This document shows, in pieces, positions 23,951 through 31,745 of a stretch of 36,427 bases of DNA (position 1 is its first letter; every line of letters begins with the position of its first letter). A model generated the notes under the pieces. That model saw nothing but the letters and a program-made list of their open reading frames with translations, did no database searches and was not told the origin of the DNA. The translations under genes and the position numbers were made by a program. Source of the stretch: Paludibacteraceae bacterium (GTDB taxonomy: Bacteria; Bacteroidota; Bacteroidia; Bacteroidales; Paludibacteraceae); assembly GCA_017444615.1 (NCBI GenBank), contig JAFSWF010000039.1, forward strand, positions 1 to 36,427. Reading direction: 5' to 3'.

Positions 23951-24984
23951 GTTTACTGTTCTGTTGTTGGCTGATGGTAGTACTCCACTCGTGCTCGTCG
24001 CCTACTAAGCAGCGCAAAGCAGAAGTGACGCCTCTCTCCGTTAAGACGATGGTTATCGGGGCGCAGGAAGACGCGGTGGCGTACACGCGGTATGTAGGAA
24101 CCGTAGAAGCCATCCAAGAGACGCCACTGAGCCTGCAAAGCGCCGGTCGTGTGACGGAAGTGATGGTACAAGAAGGGAGTGCCGTCAGCCGTGGACAAGT
24201 GATCCTGCGTATCGATAACACGCAGGCAGTCAATGCCTTGCGTTCCACCGAAGCCACACTTCATCAAGCCAAAGATGGGTACAACCGTGCCCAACAAGTG
24301 TACGCCAAAGGGGCCATCACCGACCAACAAATGGTGGAGATAACCAGTAAGCGCACGCAGGCGCAAGCCCTGTATGACGCCGCCAAACGACAAGTGGAGG
24401 AATGTGAACTCAAAGCGCCATGCGATGGTGTAGTGAGCGGTTTAGATACCCGCATCGGTCAGACTATTGTGCCAGGCGTGCCCCTTTTACAACTACTGGA
24501 CCTCAGTGCCTACGCTGTGCGGTTCACCGTACCGGAAAACGAGATAGGTGGTTTAACCATCGGACAGAAAGGACTGGTGGAATGCACAACGATGGATACC
24601 GTTCTGGCATGCGCCATCACCGATAAGGGCCTCCAAGCCAACCCTCTCGCGCATACCTACGACGTGAAAGCGCGTATCCAAGGCGGACAGCCGATCCTGC
24701 GACCGGGGATGGTATGCAAAGTACGGATGACCAACGAGGCCCTGACTGGACCAATGACCAATGACCAATCAGCTATCATCATTCCGGCTAAGTGCATACT
24801 GCTCAAACCTGAAGGTCCGACCGTGTGGCTCAAGGTGAATGGCGTAGCCGTCAGGCGGTCCGTGACCATAGGTGGCTACCAAGCAGAAGGAGTACTGATC
24901 ACCGCAGGCCTGCAAGCAGGCGACACGCTGATTACAGAAGGATATCAGAAACTTTACATGGGATGTAAAGTAATTGATAATTGA
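23935..24984 (+). CDS. RND efflux periplasmic adaptor (membrane fusion protein)
   Basis: A 349-aa adaptor that links an RND pump to an outer-membrane channel. Lipobox LHSC (cysteine at 20) anchors it to a membrane. YVGTVEAIQETPLSLQSAGRVTEVMVQEG and GVVSGLDTRIGQTIVPGVPLLQLLDLS are the two halves of the lipoyl/biotinyl-like domain. The alpha-hairpin lies between them (AVNALRSTEATLHQAKDGYNRA). The start overlaps the small lipoprotein by 16 bp. A GACCAAT array inserts GPMTNDQSA near residue 273. The last residues, VIDN, and the TGA stop come from an AATTGAT array, so the final C-terminal residues are repeat-derived. Confidence 0.92.
   Translation: MQKELSLLFCCWLMVVLHSCSSPTKQRKAEVTPLSVKTMVIGAQEDAVAYTRYVGTVEAIQETPLSLQSAGRVTEVMVQEGSAVSRGQVILRIDNTQAVNALRSTEATLHQAKDGYNRAQQVYAKGAITDQQMVEITSKRTQAQALYDAAKRQVEECELKAPCDGVVSGLDTRIGQTIVPGVPLLQLLDLSAYAVRFTVPENEIGGLTIGQKGLVECTTMDTVLACAITDKGLQANPLAHTYDVKARIQGGQPILRPGMVCKVRMTNEALTGPMTNDQSAIIIPAKCILLKPEGPTVWLKVNGVAVRRSVTIGGYQAEGVLITAGLQAGDTLITEGYQKLYMGCKVIDN
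24749..24769 (+). repeat. GACCAAT heptamer array in efflux adaptor gene
   Basis: Three exact GACCAAT units encode GPMTNDQS before the strand AIIIPAKCILL. Related to the CAATCAC arrays of korA and the folC-prmA junction. Confidence 0.88.
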
Positions 24985-24999
24985 TAATTGATAATTGAA
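24972..24999 (+). repeat. AATTGAT heptamer array at adaptor/pump gene junction
   Basis: AATTGAT three times, then AATTGAA. The TGA stop of the adaptor gene (24982-24984) and the probable TTG start of the pump gene (24995-24997) are both inside the array. Confidence 0.93.
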
Positions 25000-27900
25000 A
25001 ACGCAGAAACACATAGAAGGCGCGATGCGGCATCACGGATTAGTGATGGCGGTATTCCTTATCCTTATGGCCTTCGGTATCTATTCACTGCCGAAGATGA
25101 ACAAGGATGAGTTTCCGCAATTCACTATGCGGCAAGGATTAGTGGTGGCGCTGTACCCTGGTGCAACGGCGGATGAGGTCGAGCAGCAAGTCACTATCCC
25201 CTTAGAGGATTATATCAACACCTTCGAAGCCGTTGATAAATCCCTCACCTTCAGCAAAACCTACGACGGTATCGTCTATGTGTATGTGATGCTTCGCATG
25301 CACGGTGTGGATAGCGAGGTGGCATGGAATAAGATTCGTGCCGGATTGCCTCTTATCCAGCGAACGAAGATGCCAAGCGGTGTGCTGCAGACCTTAGTCA
25401 TCGATGATTTCGGTAACACCTCATCACTGCTGATAGCGGTGGAGAGTGCGCAGCGTAGCCCTCGCGAACTGGAGCAGTACACCCAGCAGATATGTACCAA
25501 ACTACGTACCATACCGGAAATGGGTAAGATACGTATCATGGGGCAACATACGGAAGAGATTGCCATCACTATCGATATCGAACGCTTGTCCCAATACGGC
25601 ATCAGTCCGACGGCCATACAAGCCCAAATGGCACTGCAAGGCCTACGTATCATCGGCGGCGAGAACGATGGCCACTCACTACAAGTGGTCATTCCGTACC
25701 AATCGGAGTATGAGATGCAAGAACAGATCATTTGGGCAGACCCTGTCACCGGTGCCACCGTGAGGCTGAAAGATATCGGCACTATCGAACGCCGCTACCA
25801 ACAACCCAAGCAATACGTAGAGTTCAACGGCGCTTCGTGTCTTATCATTAACATGGAGATGGTGCCGGGCAATAACATCGTCGCATTCGGCCAAGAGGTA
25901 GATAAGCAACTGGCACAAGCTGCCGCCATCTTGCCGCCCGATATTCAGTTCCACCGCATTACTGACCAACCCAAAGTGGTCAACGATTCCGTCATCTCTT
26001 TCCTGCGGGATATTGTCATTTCCATTCTCGTTGTCATCGTCGTCATGCTGATGCTCTTCCCTCTGCGTACCGCCTTAGTAGCCTCGACGGGTGTGCCTGT
26101 CTGCACAGCGATTTGTATCGGGTTGATGTTTCTGACGGGTATCGAACTGAATACTGTCACTTTAGCGGCGCTCATCTTCGTATTAGGTATGATCGTGGAT
26201 GACTCGGTTATCGTCATAGACGGTTACTCCAATCAGTTGGAGAAAGGACACTCACGCTGGTACTCCGCCGTTGTTAGTACCAGTCTGTTGTTCGTGCCGA
26301 TGTCTCTCGCCACCTTGGCTATTTCAGGTATGTTCTTCCCCATGACGCGTATCATCACCGGTCCGCTGGGTGAGTTCGTACAACTATTCCCTTGGGCGGT
26401 ACTCTTTGCCTTAGTGGCCAGTATCTTCTACGCCACGTGGGTAACGCCTTTCCTGGCATTCCGGTATGTGCATCCGCGTAGCGAAGAAGAACTGACACGC
26501 TTCGAACGGGCGCAGAATAAGTTCTTCACATGGCTGCAAGACCTGTATAAACGTTTGTTACAACGCTGCTTTGACAAACCTATCATCGTTTGGATAATGC
26601 TCATCGCTGCATTAGCAATTGGTATCATCCTCTTGGGACAGAACAACCTACAGTTACTACCGAAAGCGGAACGGGAGTTCTTTGCCGTGGAGATCCATTT
26701 ACGAGATGGCGCCGGACTGGACGAGACGGCTGCCGTAACAGATTCGTTAGCCAAGATCCTTCGTGCCGATAAACGTGTAACCGGTGTAACCGCCTTCATC
26801 GGTCAGTCATCGCCGCGTTTTCACGCCACCTACACCCCGCAGACACCCGCTGCCAACTACGCCCAGCTGATCGTCAACACCCACTCCAGCAAGGCCACAG
26901 CGCAGGTTCTCAAAGACTATACGGAACGGTATGAGAACTATTTCCCGAACGCCTATGCGCGGTTTAAACAGTTGGATTACCAAGCGGTCAAGAACCCCTT
27001 AGAGGTACGGGTGATAGGTGCTGATAGAGAAGCGATGGCACTCATTGCGGATAGTATCTACCGCTATATGGTCTCGCAACCGCAACTCCAATGGGTGCAC
27101 AGCGATTATGACCGGTTGGCACCCTCTACGCGTATCGTGCTCAAAGCGGACGAAGCTACTCGCTTAGGTATCACGGAGACGATGTTGTCGCTTTACTTAC
27201 GCCAAGTGACCCAAGGCGCCACCATCACCACCTTGTACGAAGGCAGTTACGCCGTGCCGGTGGTGCTCTATACCGCCGGTGCCAAAGAGATGCGTATCGA
27301 TGAGTTAGCCGCACTGCCGGTACCCACTGCATTGCCGTCCGTTTGGGTACCGCTTCGGCAAGTAGCCTCCCTCGAACCCGATTGGCACCATACGCTGCTT
27401 GAGCGACGCAATGCCGAACGAACTATCACTATCGGTGCTGACTTGCGCGGAACCACCAGTCAAGTAGATGCCGAACGAGACGTCAAACAGTGGATTAACA
27501 CCCACCTGACCTCTTTACCCGAAGGTGTCTCCATCACCTACGGCGGCTTATCGGAAGTGAACGGTATGATTCTGCCGCAGATCTTTTGGTCCATCGTAGC
27601 CGCTTTGGCGGTGATGTTAGTGTTGCTGCTCTACCATTTCGGTAAGATCGGTTTGGCGCTACTCACCCTCTCCAGCGCGGTGCTATGTATCTTCGGTTCG
27701 ATGGTAGGACTATGGATCTTCGGTCTCGATATCTCCATCACCGCCGTGTTAGGGGTCGTCAGTCTCATCGGTATCATCGTCCGCAATGCCATTATGATGT
27801 ACGAGTACGCAGAGGATGCTCGCAAATACTTACAACTCACCTACCGCGAAGCGGCTTTTCGGGCAGGCTTACGCCGTATGCGACCTGTCTTCCTCACCTC

Positions 27901-28066
27901 CGCTACCACCGCCCTCGGTGTGCTGCCGATGATCATCGCACACACCAGTCTATGGATGCCGATGGGCGTGGTGATCTGCTTTGGCACTATCTTCACCCTC
28001 CCGCTTACCGTCACTATCCTACCGGTAGTGTATTGGAAAGCCTATCAACGACATGACCCCAAATGA
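24995..28066 (+). CDS. RND-family efflux pump, AcrB-like inner-membrane transporter
   Basis: A proton-driven tripartite efflux pump subunit, 1023 aa, full length for the hydrophobe/amphiphile efflux group. There is one N-terminal TM helix, a large periplasmic loop, TM2-6, a second loop, then TM8-12. The proton-relay aspartates in TM4 are in IVDDSVIV (residues 402-403). The TM10 position that is lysine in AcrB appears as arginine (IIVRNAIMMYEYAED, about residue 930), which also occurs in other RND proteins. The TTG at 24995 gives a normal amphipathic N-terminus (KTQKHIEGAMRHHGL). An ATG at 25025 would shorten it. No heptamer array was seen within this 3-kb frame. Drug or lipid substrate unknown. 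Confidence 0.95.
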   Translation: MKTQKHIEGAMRHHGLVMAVFLILMAFGIYSLPKMNKDEFPQFTMRQGLVVALYPGATADEVEQQVTIPLEDYINTFEAVDKSLTFSKTYDGIVYVYVMLRMHGVDSEVAWNKIRAGLPLIQRTKMPSGVLQTLVIDDFGNTSSLLIAVESAQRSPRELEQYTQQICTKLRTIPEMGKIRIMGQHTEEIAITIDIERLSQYGISPTAIQAQMALQGLRIIGGENDGHSLQVVIPYQSEYEMQEQIIWADPVTGATVRLKDIGTIERRYQQPKQYVEFNGASCLIINMEMVPGNNIVAFGQEVDKQLAQAAAILPPDIQFHRITDQPKVVNDSVISFLRDIVISILVVIVVMLMLFPLRTALVASTGVPVCTAICIGLMFLTGIELNTVTLAALIFVLGMIVDDSVIVIDGYSNQLEKGHSRWYSAVVSTSLLFVPMSLATLAISGMFFPMTRIITGPLGEFVQLFPWAVLFALVASIFYATWVTPFLAFRYVHPRSEEELTRFERAQNKFFTWLQDLYKRLLQRCFDKPIIVWIMLIAALAIGIILLGQNNLQLLPKAEREFFAVEIHLRDGAGLDETAAVTDSLAKILRADKRVTGVTAFIGQSSPRFHATYTPQTPAANYAQLIVNTHSSKATAQVLKDYTERYENYFPNAYARFKQLDYQAVKNPLEVRVIGADREAMALIADSIYRYMVSQPQLQWVHSDYDRLAPSTRIVLKADEATRLGITETMLSLYLRQVTQGATITTLYEGSYAVPVVLYTAGAKEMRIDELAALPVPTALPSVWVPLRQVASLEPDWHHTLLERRNAERTITIGADLRGTTSQVDAERDVKQWINTHLTSLPEGVSITYGGLSEVNGMILPQIFWSIVAALAVMLVLLLYHFGKIGLALLTLSSAVLCIFGSMVGLWIFGLDISITAVLGVVSLIGIIVRNAIMMYEYAEDARKYLQLTYREAAFRAGLRRMRPVFLTSATTALGVLPMIIAHTSLWMPMGVVICFGTIFTLPLTVTILPVVYWKAYQRHDPK

Positions 28067-29421
28067 AGAAACGTCTCTATATAGTAGCATTTAACTGTTG
28101 GCTGTTGGCTGTTGGCTCTTTATCGGCTAATAGCACCCTAACCTTGGACTCTTGTCTCACGCTCGCCAAACAGAATAACCCTTCGTTGCGCAAGGCGCAG
28201 TTGGAGGTGCTGCGGGCGCAAGAGGTGAAAGCGCAGGCATTGACCAAATACTTCCCGCAGATACAAGGAATGGCATTCGGTTATCATGCCTTGCATCCGC
28301 TGGTAGATGTAGGCATCGACGATATCGGTAATGCGGCCGTGCGCGACCTGCTCACCACCCTCTACGGCAATTACGGGGCAGCGTTAGGGTTGGAGAATAG
28401 TTTCAATCTCTTCCAATACGGTTACACCGCCGGCGTGTCGGCTATCCAACCGGTGTTCATGGGCGGTAAGATTGTGGCAGGTAATCAGTTGGCGAAAGTA
28501 GGTGTAGAAGCCGCGCAACTACAAGCTCAGATCAGTGCGCGCGATATGCTCGAACAAGTGGAACAAACTTACTGGTTCGTCTATGGTCTGCAGCAGAAAC
28601 AAACGCTCATTGACGAAGCCTTAGGACTCTTAGACACCCTTTCGACCATCGTCTCTGCCGCAGCGTCCGCAGGCTTAGCCTTACCCGCTGACACCATGCA
28701 AGTGGCACTCAAGCGCGACGAAGTGCTCCGCTCACAAATCCAACTAACCACCGGTCTGGCTTTAGCCCGTCAAGCCTTAGCGCTTTCCGTCGGATTACCC
28801 ATGACCGATACCATCTTCGTGCGCGAGGATGGCTTAAACGACGCGGATGAGAAGGTCTCGCCGAACGGCACCGGTACACCCGAAGCGGCGTTATTAGCGT
28901 TGCAAGTACGCGCTGCTGAACTGCAACGCCGCATGACCCTCGCTGACGCGCTGCCACAGGTAGCAGTGGGTGCCGGGTATGGCTATAGTCATCTGCAGAC
29001 GAATGTGCTCAAGAATGGACTCAACAGTAATGCGAAAGGCAATGGTGCCGTCTTCGTTACCATGCGCGTACCGCTGACGGCGTGGTGGGAGACTGCCCAT
29101 AAACTGAAAGAACAACAGTATGCCATCGAGCAGGCACAACTGGATGCCAATTATCTCGGTGCCCAACTGGATCTGCGCACCCAACAAGCGGCAGATCAGT
29201 TATTGGCAGCAGAGGCACTGGTGCAACTACAGCAGAAAGCCGTCACCCATGCCGAAGAAGCCTACCGGCAGATTCAAGTACAATACGAAGCGGGACGAGC
29301 CACTATCCATGACCTGCTCCAGCAACAAACCGCCTGCACCCAAGCACGCAATGACCTCACCGATGCCGAGATTGCCTATCGCATCGCGTGGCGGCGGTAC
29401 CAAGACCTAATAAATAATTAA
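28063..29421 (+). CDS. TolC-like outer-membrane efflux channel
   Basis: A 452-aa outer-membrane factor that completes the efflux system; start and pump stop overlap (ATGA). The N-terminal signal peptide MKKRLYIVAFNCWLLAVGSLSAN is partly encoded by a CTGTTGG array. The mature protein has the duplicated OEP layout: LTLDSCLTLAKQNNPSLRKAQLEVL in the first half, and AAELQRRMTLADALPQVAVGAGY in the second. Long helical, glutamine- and alanine-rich segments continue to the end. The C-terminus LINN and stop lie in AT-rich repeats that open element copy 3. Confidence 0.92.
   Translation: MKKRLYIVAFNCWLLAVGSLSANSTLTLDSCLTLAKQNNPSLRKAQLEVLRAQEVKAQALTKYFPQIQGMAFGYHALHPLVDVGIDDIGNAAVRDLLTTLYGNYGAALGLENSFNLFQYGYTAGVSAIQPVFMGGKIVAGNQLAKVGVEAAQLQAQISARDMLEQVEQTYWFVYGLQQKQTLIDEALGLLDTLSTIVSAAASAGLALPADTMQVALKRDEVLRSQIQLTTGLALARQALALSVGLPMTDTIFVREDGLNDADEKVSPNGTGTPEAALLALQVRAAELQRRMTLADALPQVAVGAGYGYSHLQTNVLKNGLNSNAKGNGAVFVTMRVPLTAWWETAHKLKEQQYAIEQAQLDANYLGAQLDLRTQQAADQLLAAEALVQLQQKAVTHAEEAYRQIQVQYEAGRATIHDLLQQQTACTQARNDLTDAEIAYRIAWRRYQDLINN
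28095..28115 (+). repeat. CTGTTGG heptamer array encoding tolC signal peptide
   Basis: Three exact CTGTTGG units in register encode CWLLAVG, the hydrophobic core of the signal peptide. Confidence 0.92.
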
Positions 29422-29598
29422 CAATGTACAATTAACAAAGGGCTTGTAGCAGGTTTTGTACTCATTTGTAAAGGGTATGGTACTCGTCTGTAGGGTTTGG
29501 TAGAGTTTGGTACAAACCAGTAGAATCCGTACAGACTTCAAACGTTGCACAAAACTCCCTAGAACGCTTTGTTAATTGTTAATTATTAATTGTTAATT
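29416..29598 (+). mobile_element. Dispersed palindromic intergenic element, copy 3 (longest)
   Basis: The left border has heptamers AATTAAC, AATGTAC, AATTAAC (29416-29436). The core begins AAAGGGCTTGTAGCAGG. The core ends CCTAGAACGCTTT, followed by heptamers GTTAATT, GTTAATT, ATTAATT, GTTAATT (29571-29598). Core ends are imperfect inverted repeats of each other (AAAGGGCTTGTAGCAGGTTT against AAAGCGTTCTAGGGAGTTTT). The interior has about 21-bp direct repeats starting GTACTC. It occupies the gap between the convergent tolC and prmA genes and supplies both stop codons. Confidence 0.8.
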
Positions 29599-30389
29599 GT
29601 TTTCCCAAACATCAACATCCGCCATTCGTTTTTGGCGTGTGTAGCCAAATGACGCAAACCGTTCGCTGCAGCGGCTTCAATTAAAACGGGGCAGTCTTCT
29701 TCATAAAAACCACTCATCCATAACTCTCCGCCGGTTGTCAGACTGGCCGCGTACGAAGGCATATACTCCAACAGAATATTGCGGTGAATGTTGGCAAGGA
29801 TTAAACTGAAAGCTGACGGCTGACGGCTGAATGCTGACGCATGTAGCACCTCTATCTCTTCGCCGTTCAGGGCTGCGTTCTCTTTGGCATTCGCCACACT
29901 CTTCTCATCAATATCTACCGCCACCACATGTTCGGCTCCTAAGCGTTTGGCAAAGATGGCGAGTACACCCGTACCCGTACCGTGATCTAAAACCTTTCTG
30001 AATACTGAATGCTGACGGCTGACGGCTGATTGCTGCAAGTAATCGATCATCATTGAAGTGGTCTCATGATAACCGGCACCGAAGGCGCAATGGGGAATGA
30101 TACGTATGCCTAACGGTAACTCTTGCACGGGGTGCTCGGATTCCCAAACGGCATTCCAGTTCTCGTCGGGACACTCTTCTACGCCTTCCCAATGAACCGA
30201 TCCGTCATCTTCGTGCATGACACAAAAATACATGATCCGTTGACTATTAATCGCCCAGACCTCCGAAGGGATATAATAGTTCTCTCCATCAATGGTGTCC
30301 ACGCCGTAATTGCACAGCGTTTGGTCAAACACATCTTTCTGCCACTCCTCCTTAAAAGAAGTCTTAATATGAATCACATGATATCGCAT
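29586..30389 (-). CDS. prmA: Ribosomal protein L11 methyltransferase PrmA
   Basis: PrmA uses S-adenosylmethionine to trimethylate ribosomal protein L11 in the cytoplasm. GAGYHETTSMMIDYL, the SAM motif I VLDHGTGTGVLAIFAKRLGA and ILANIHRNIL (motif IV) identify it; 267 aa is near the family length. Two TTCAG-type arrays are embedded: SAVSRQHSVFRK just before motif I, and SAFSRQPSAFSL just before motif IV. The C-terminal TINN and stop are encoded by a GTTAATT array that is the border of element copy 3. It starts 14 nt after the folC stop and is the last gene of the dnaE-folC-prmA operon. Confidence 0.93.
   Translation of the reverse strand: MRYHVIHIKTSFKEEWQKDVFDQTLCNYGVDTIDGENYYIPSEVWAINSQRIMYFCVMHEDDGSVHWEGVEECPDENWNAVWESEHPVQELPLGIRIIPHCAFGAGYHETTSMMIDYLQQSAVSRQHSVFRKVLDHGTGTGVLAIFAKRLGAEHVVAVDIDEKSVANAKENAALNGEEIEVLHASAFSRQPSAFSLILANIHRNILLEYMPSYAASLTTGGELWMSGFYEEDCPVLIEAAAANGLRHLATHAKNEWRMLMFGKTINN
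29806..29840 (-). repeat. TTCAG heptamer array in prmA (before motif IV)
   Basis: On the + strand: CTGAAAG, CTGACGG, CTGACGG, CTGAATG, CTGACGC. On the coding strand it encodes SAFSRQPSAFS directly before LILANIHRN. Confidence 0.92.
29998..30039 (-). repeat. TTCAG heptamer array in prmA (before motif I)
   Basis: Six 7-bp units on the + strand: CTGAATA, CTGAATG, CTGACGG, CTGACGG, CTGATTG, CTGCAAG. They encode QQSAVSRQHSVFR directly before the SAM-binding strand. Confidence 0.93.
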
Positions 30390-30391
30390 TT

Positions 30392-30419
30392 ACCAATCAC
30401 CAATTACCAATCACCAATC
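30392..30419 (-). repeat. ACCAATC heptamer array at folC/prmA junction
   Basis: ACCAATC, ACCAATT, ACCAATC, ACCAATC on the + strand. Read on the minus strand (GATTGGT) it contains stop triplets. It encodes the folC C-terminus VIGDW, provides the TAA (30404-30406) and runs up to the prmA ATG. Confidence 0.92.
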
Positions 30420-31708
30420 ACCAGTGCCTCGCCCACGAGGTAATTACTGCCTCCAATGAAGATGGCGTCATCTTCTTGTGCCTGCGCCTCAGCGTATTTT
30501 ATCGCTTCTTGCGGGTTCTCTATGGCCAAGGGCTGAATACTGAATGCTGAAGGCTGAATACTCTCCCAAAGGGAGCGCATCTCTTCTGCCGTACGCGCGC
30601 GCTGCGTGTTCGGACGCGTAAATATATAATGATACCGTTCTCCAGTAGGCATCAGCCGCAGCACTTCTTCGGAGTCCTTATCGTTCACCATCCCAAAGAC
30701 GATCCAAACATGTGGGTTCTTCAATCCGCGTAATTGTTCCGCTACATACCATAGTCCGTGACTGTTGTGCCCTGTATCGCATATCGTTAGTGGTCGCTCG
30801 CAAAGCGTCTCCCATCGTCCCCGCAAACCGGTCAACGAGCACACATGTGAAAATCCCTCACGAATATCTGTATTCTGTACTCTGTATTCTGTATTCCCTA
30901 ACGCGCGTAATGCTACATATGCCGTTTGCAGGTTCTTCTCCTGATAAATCCCTTTCAACTCACATTCGGGCGCTTCGCGCAGGCGCACCTTCCGCAAGTA
31001 CCCACATTGGTCCGCGAACCAAATCCGGCAATCGGTAGTCTCCAATCCATCCCCTAAGATACCGCACTCGTTAGCTTTTTCCAAAAAAACCGGCGCGGTC
31101 TCTTCATCCGTCTCGCCTATGACGCAAGGCACGTTCGGTTTGATGATACCGGCTTTCTCGCGGGCTATCTCAGGGAGTGTCGTGCCCAAGTACTCCGTAT
31201 GGTCAAAGCCGATATTAGTAATGACGCTCAACACGGGTGTCAGCACATTCGTACTGTCTAATCGTCCGCCGAGCCCTACTTCCACTACCGCTATATCCAC
31301 CTTCTCCCGCACGAACTGATCGAACGCCATCATCGTCATCGTTTCAAAGAACGAAGGTTGCACTTCATCTAAGAACGCTCTATGACGGGTGATAAACGCC
31401 GCCACTTGGTCTTCGGGGATAGGAGTGCCGTTGATGCGAATGCGTTCGGTCAGCGACACTAAATGCGGACTGGTGTACAGCCCCACTTTGTATCCCGCCG
31501 CTTGCAAGACCGCTGCAATGAGATGACTTGTCGAACCCTTACCATTCGTACCTGCCACATGGATAGCCTTCAGTCGTTCATGCGGGTTACCCACCTCCGC
31601 CATCAACCGTAAGGTCTGTTCCAACCCCGGCTTATACGCCGCTCCGCCTACCAAGTGAAACGGTGGCCGCGACGAATACAAATATGTAACTGCTTCAGAA
31701 TAAGTCAT
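30404..31708 (-). CDS. folC: Folylpolyglutamate synthase / dihydrofolate synthase FolC
   Basis: A cytoplasmic Mur-ligase-superfamily enzyme that adds L-glutamate to dihydropteroate and/or folates. The P-loop GTNGKGS is at 53-59, with YTSPHLVSLTERIRING and the NIGFDHTEYLG segment after it; 434 aa is normal. Two arrays lie inside: NTEYRVQNTD near residue 272 and SIQPSAFSIQ near residue 384. The C-terminus and stop (VIGDW) come from a third array. It starts 31 nt after the dnaE stop and precedes prmA by 14 nt. Confidence 0.95.
   Translation of the reverse strand: MTYSEAVTYLYSSRPPFHLVGGAAYKPGLEQTLRLMAEVGNPHERLKAIHVAGTNGKGSTSHLIAAVLQAAGYKVGLYTSPHLVSLTERIRINGTPIPEDQVAAFITRHRAFLDEVQPSFFETMTMMAFDQFVREKVDIAVVEVGLGGRLDSTNVLTPVLSVITNIGFDHTEYLGTTLPEIAREKAGIIKPNVPCVIGETDEETAPVFLEKANECGILGDGLETTDCRIWFADQCGYLRKVRLREAPECELKGIYQEKNLQTAYVALRALGNTEYRVQNTDIREGFSHVCSLTGLRGRWETLCERPLTICDTGHNSHGLWYVAEQLRGLKNPHVWIVFGMVNDKDSEEVLRLMPTGERYHYIFTRPNTQRARTAEEMRSLWESIQPSAFSIQPLAIENPQEAIKYAEAQAQEDDAIFIGGSNYLVGEALVIGDW
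30533..30560 (-). repeat. TTCAG heptamer array in folC
   Basis: CTGAATA, CTGAATG, CTGAAGG, CTGAATA on the + strand. On the coding strand it encodes SIQPSAFSIQP before the strand LAIENPQE. Confidence 0.92.
30868..30895 (-). repeat. AATACAG heptamer array in folC
   Basis: CTGTATT, CTGTACT, CTGTATT, CTGTATT on the + strand; coding-strand peptide NTEYRVQNTD. Same family as nrnA 14635-14662. Confidence 0.92.
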
Positions 31709-31713
31709 GACGG

Positions 31714-31745
31714 GATTACGGAATTACGGAATTACGGGATTACGA
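31714..31745 (-). repeat. GATTACGG octamer array between dnaE and folC
   Basis: Four 8-bp units: GATTACGG, AATTACGG, AATTACGG, GATTACGA. The dnaE stop codon (complement of 31740-31742) is inside the array and the rest fills most of the 31-nt gap to the folC start. Confidence 0.88.

Noticed and set aside
29971-29983. GTACCC repeats in prmA as another array
   Set aside because: They encode the genuine SAM-binding motif HGTGTG, so the periodicity is explained by protein conservation.
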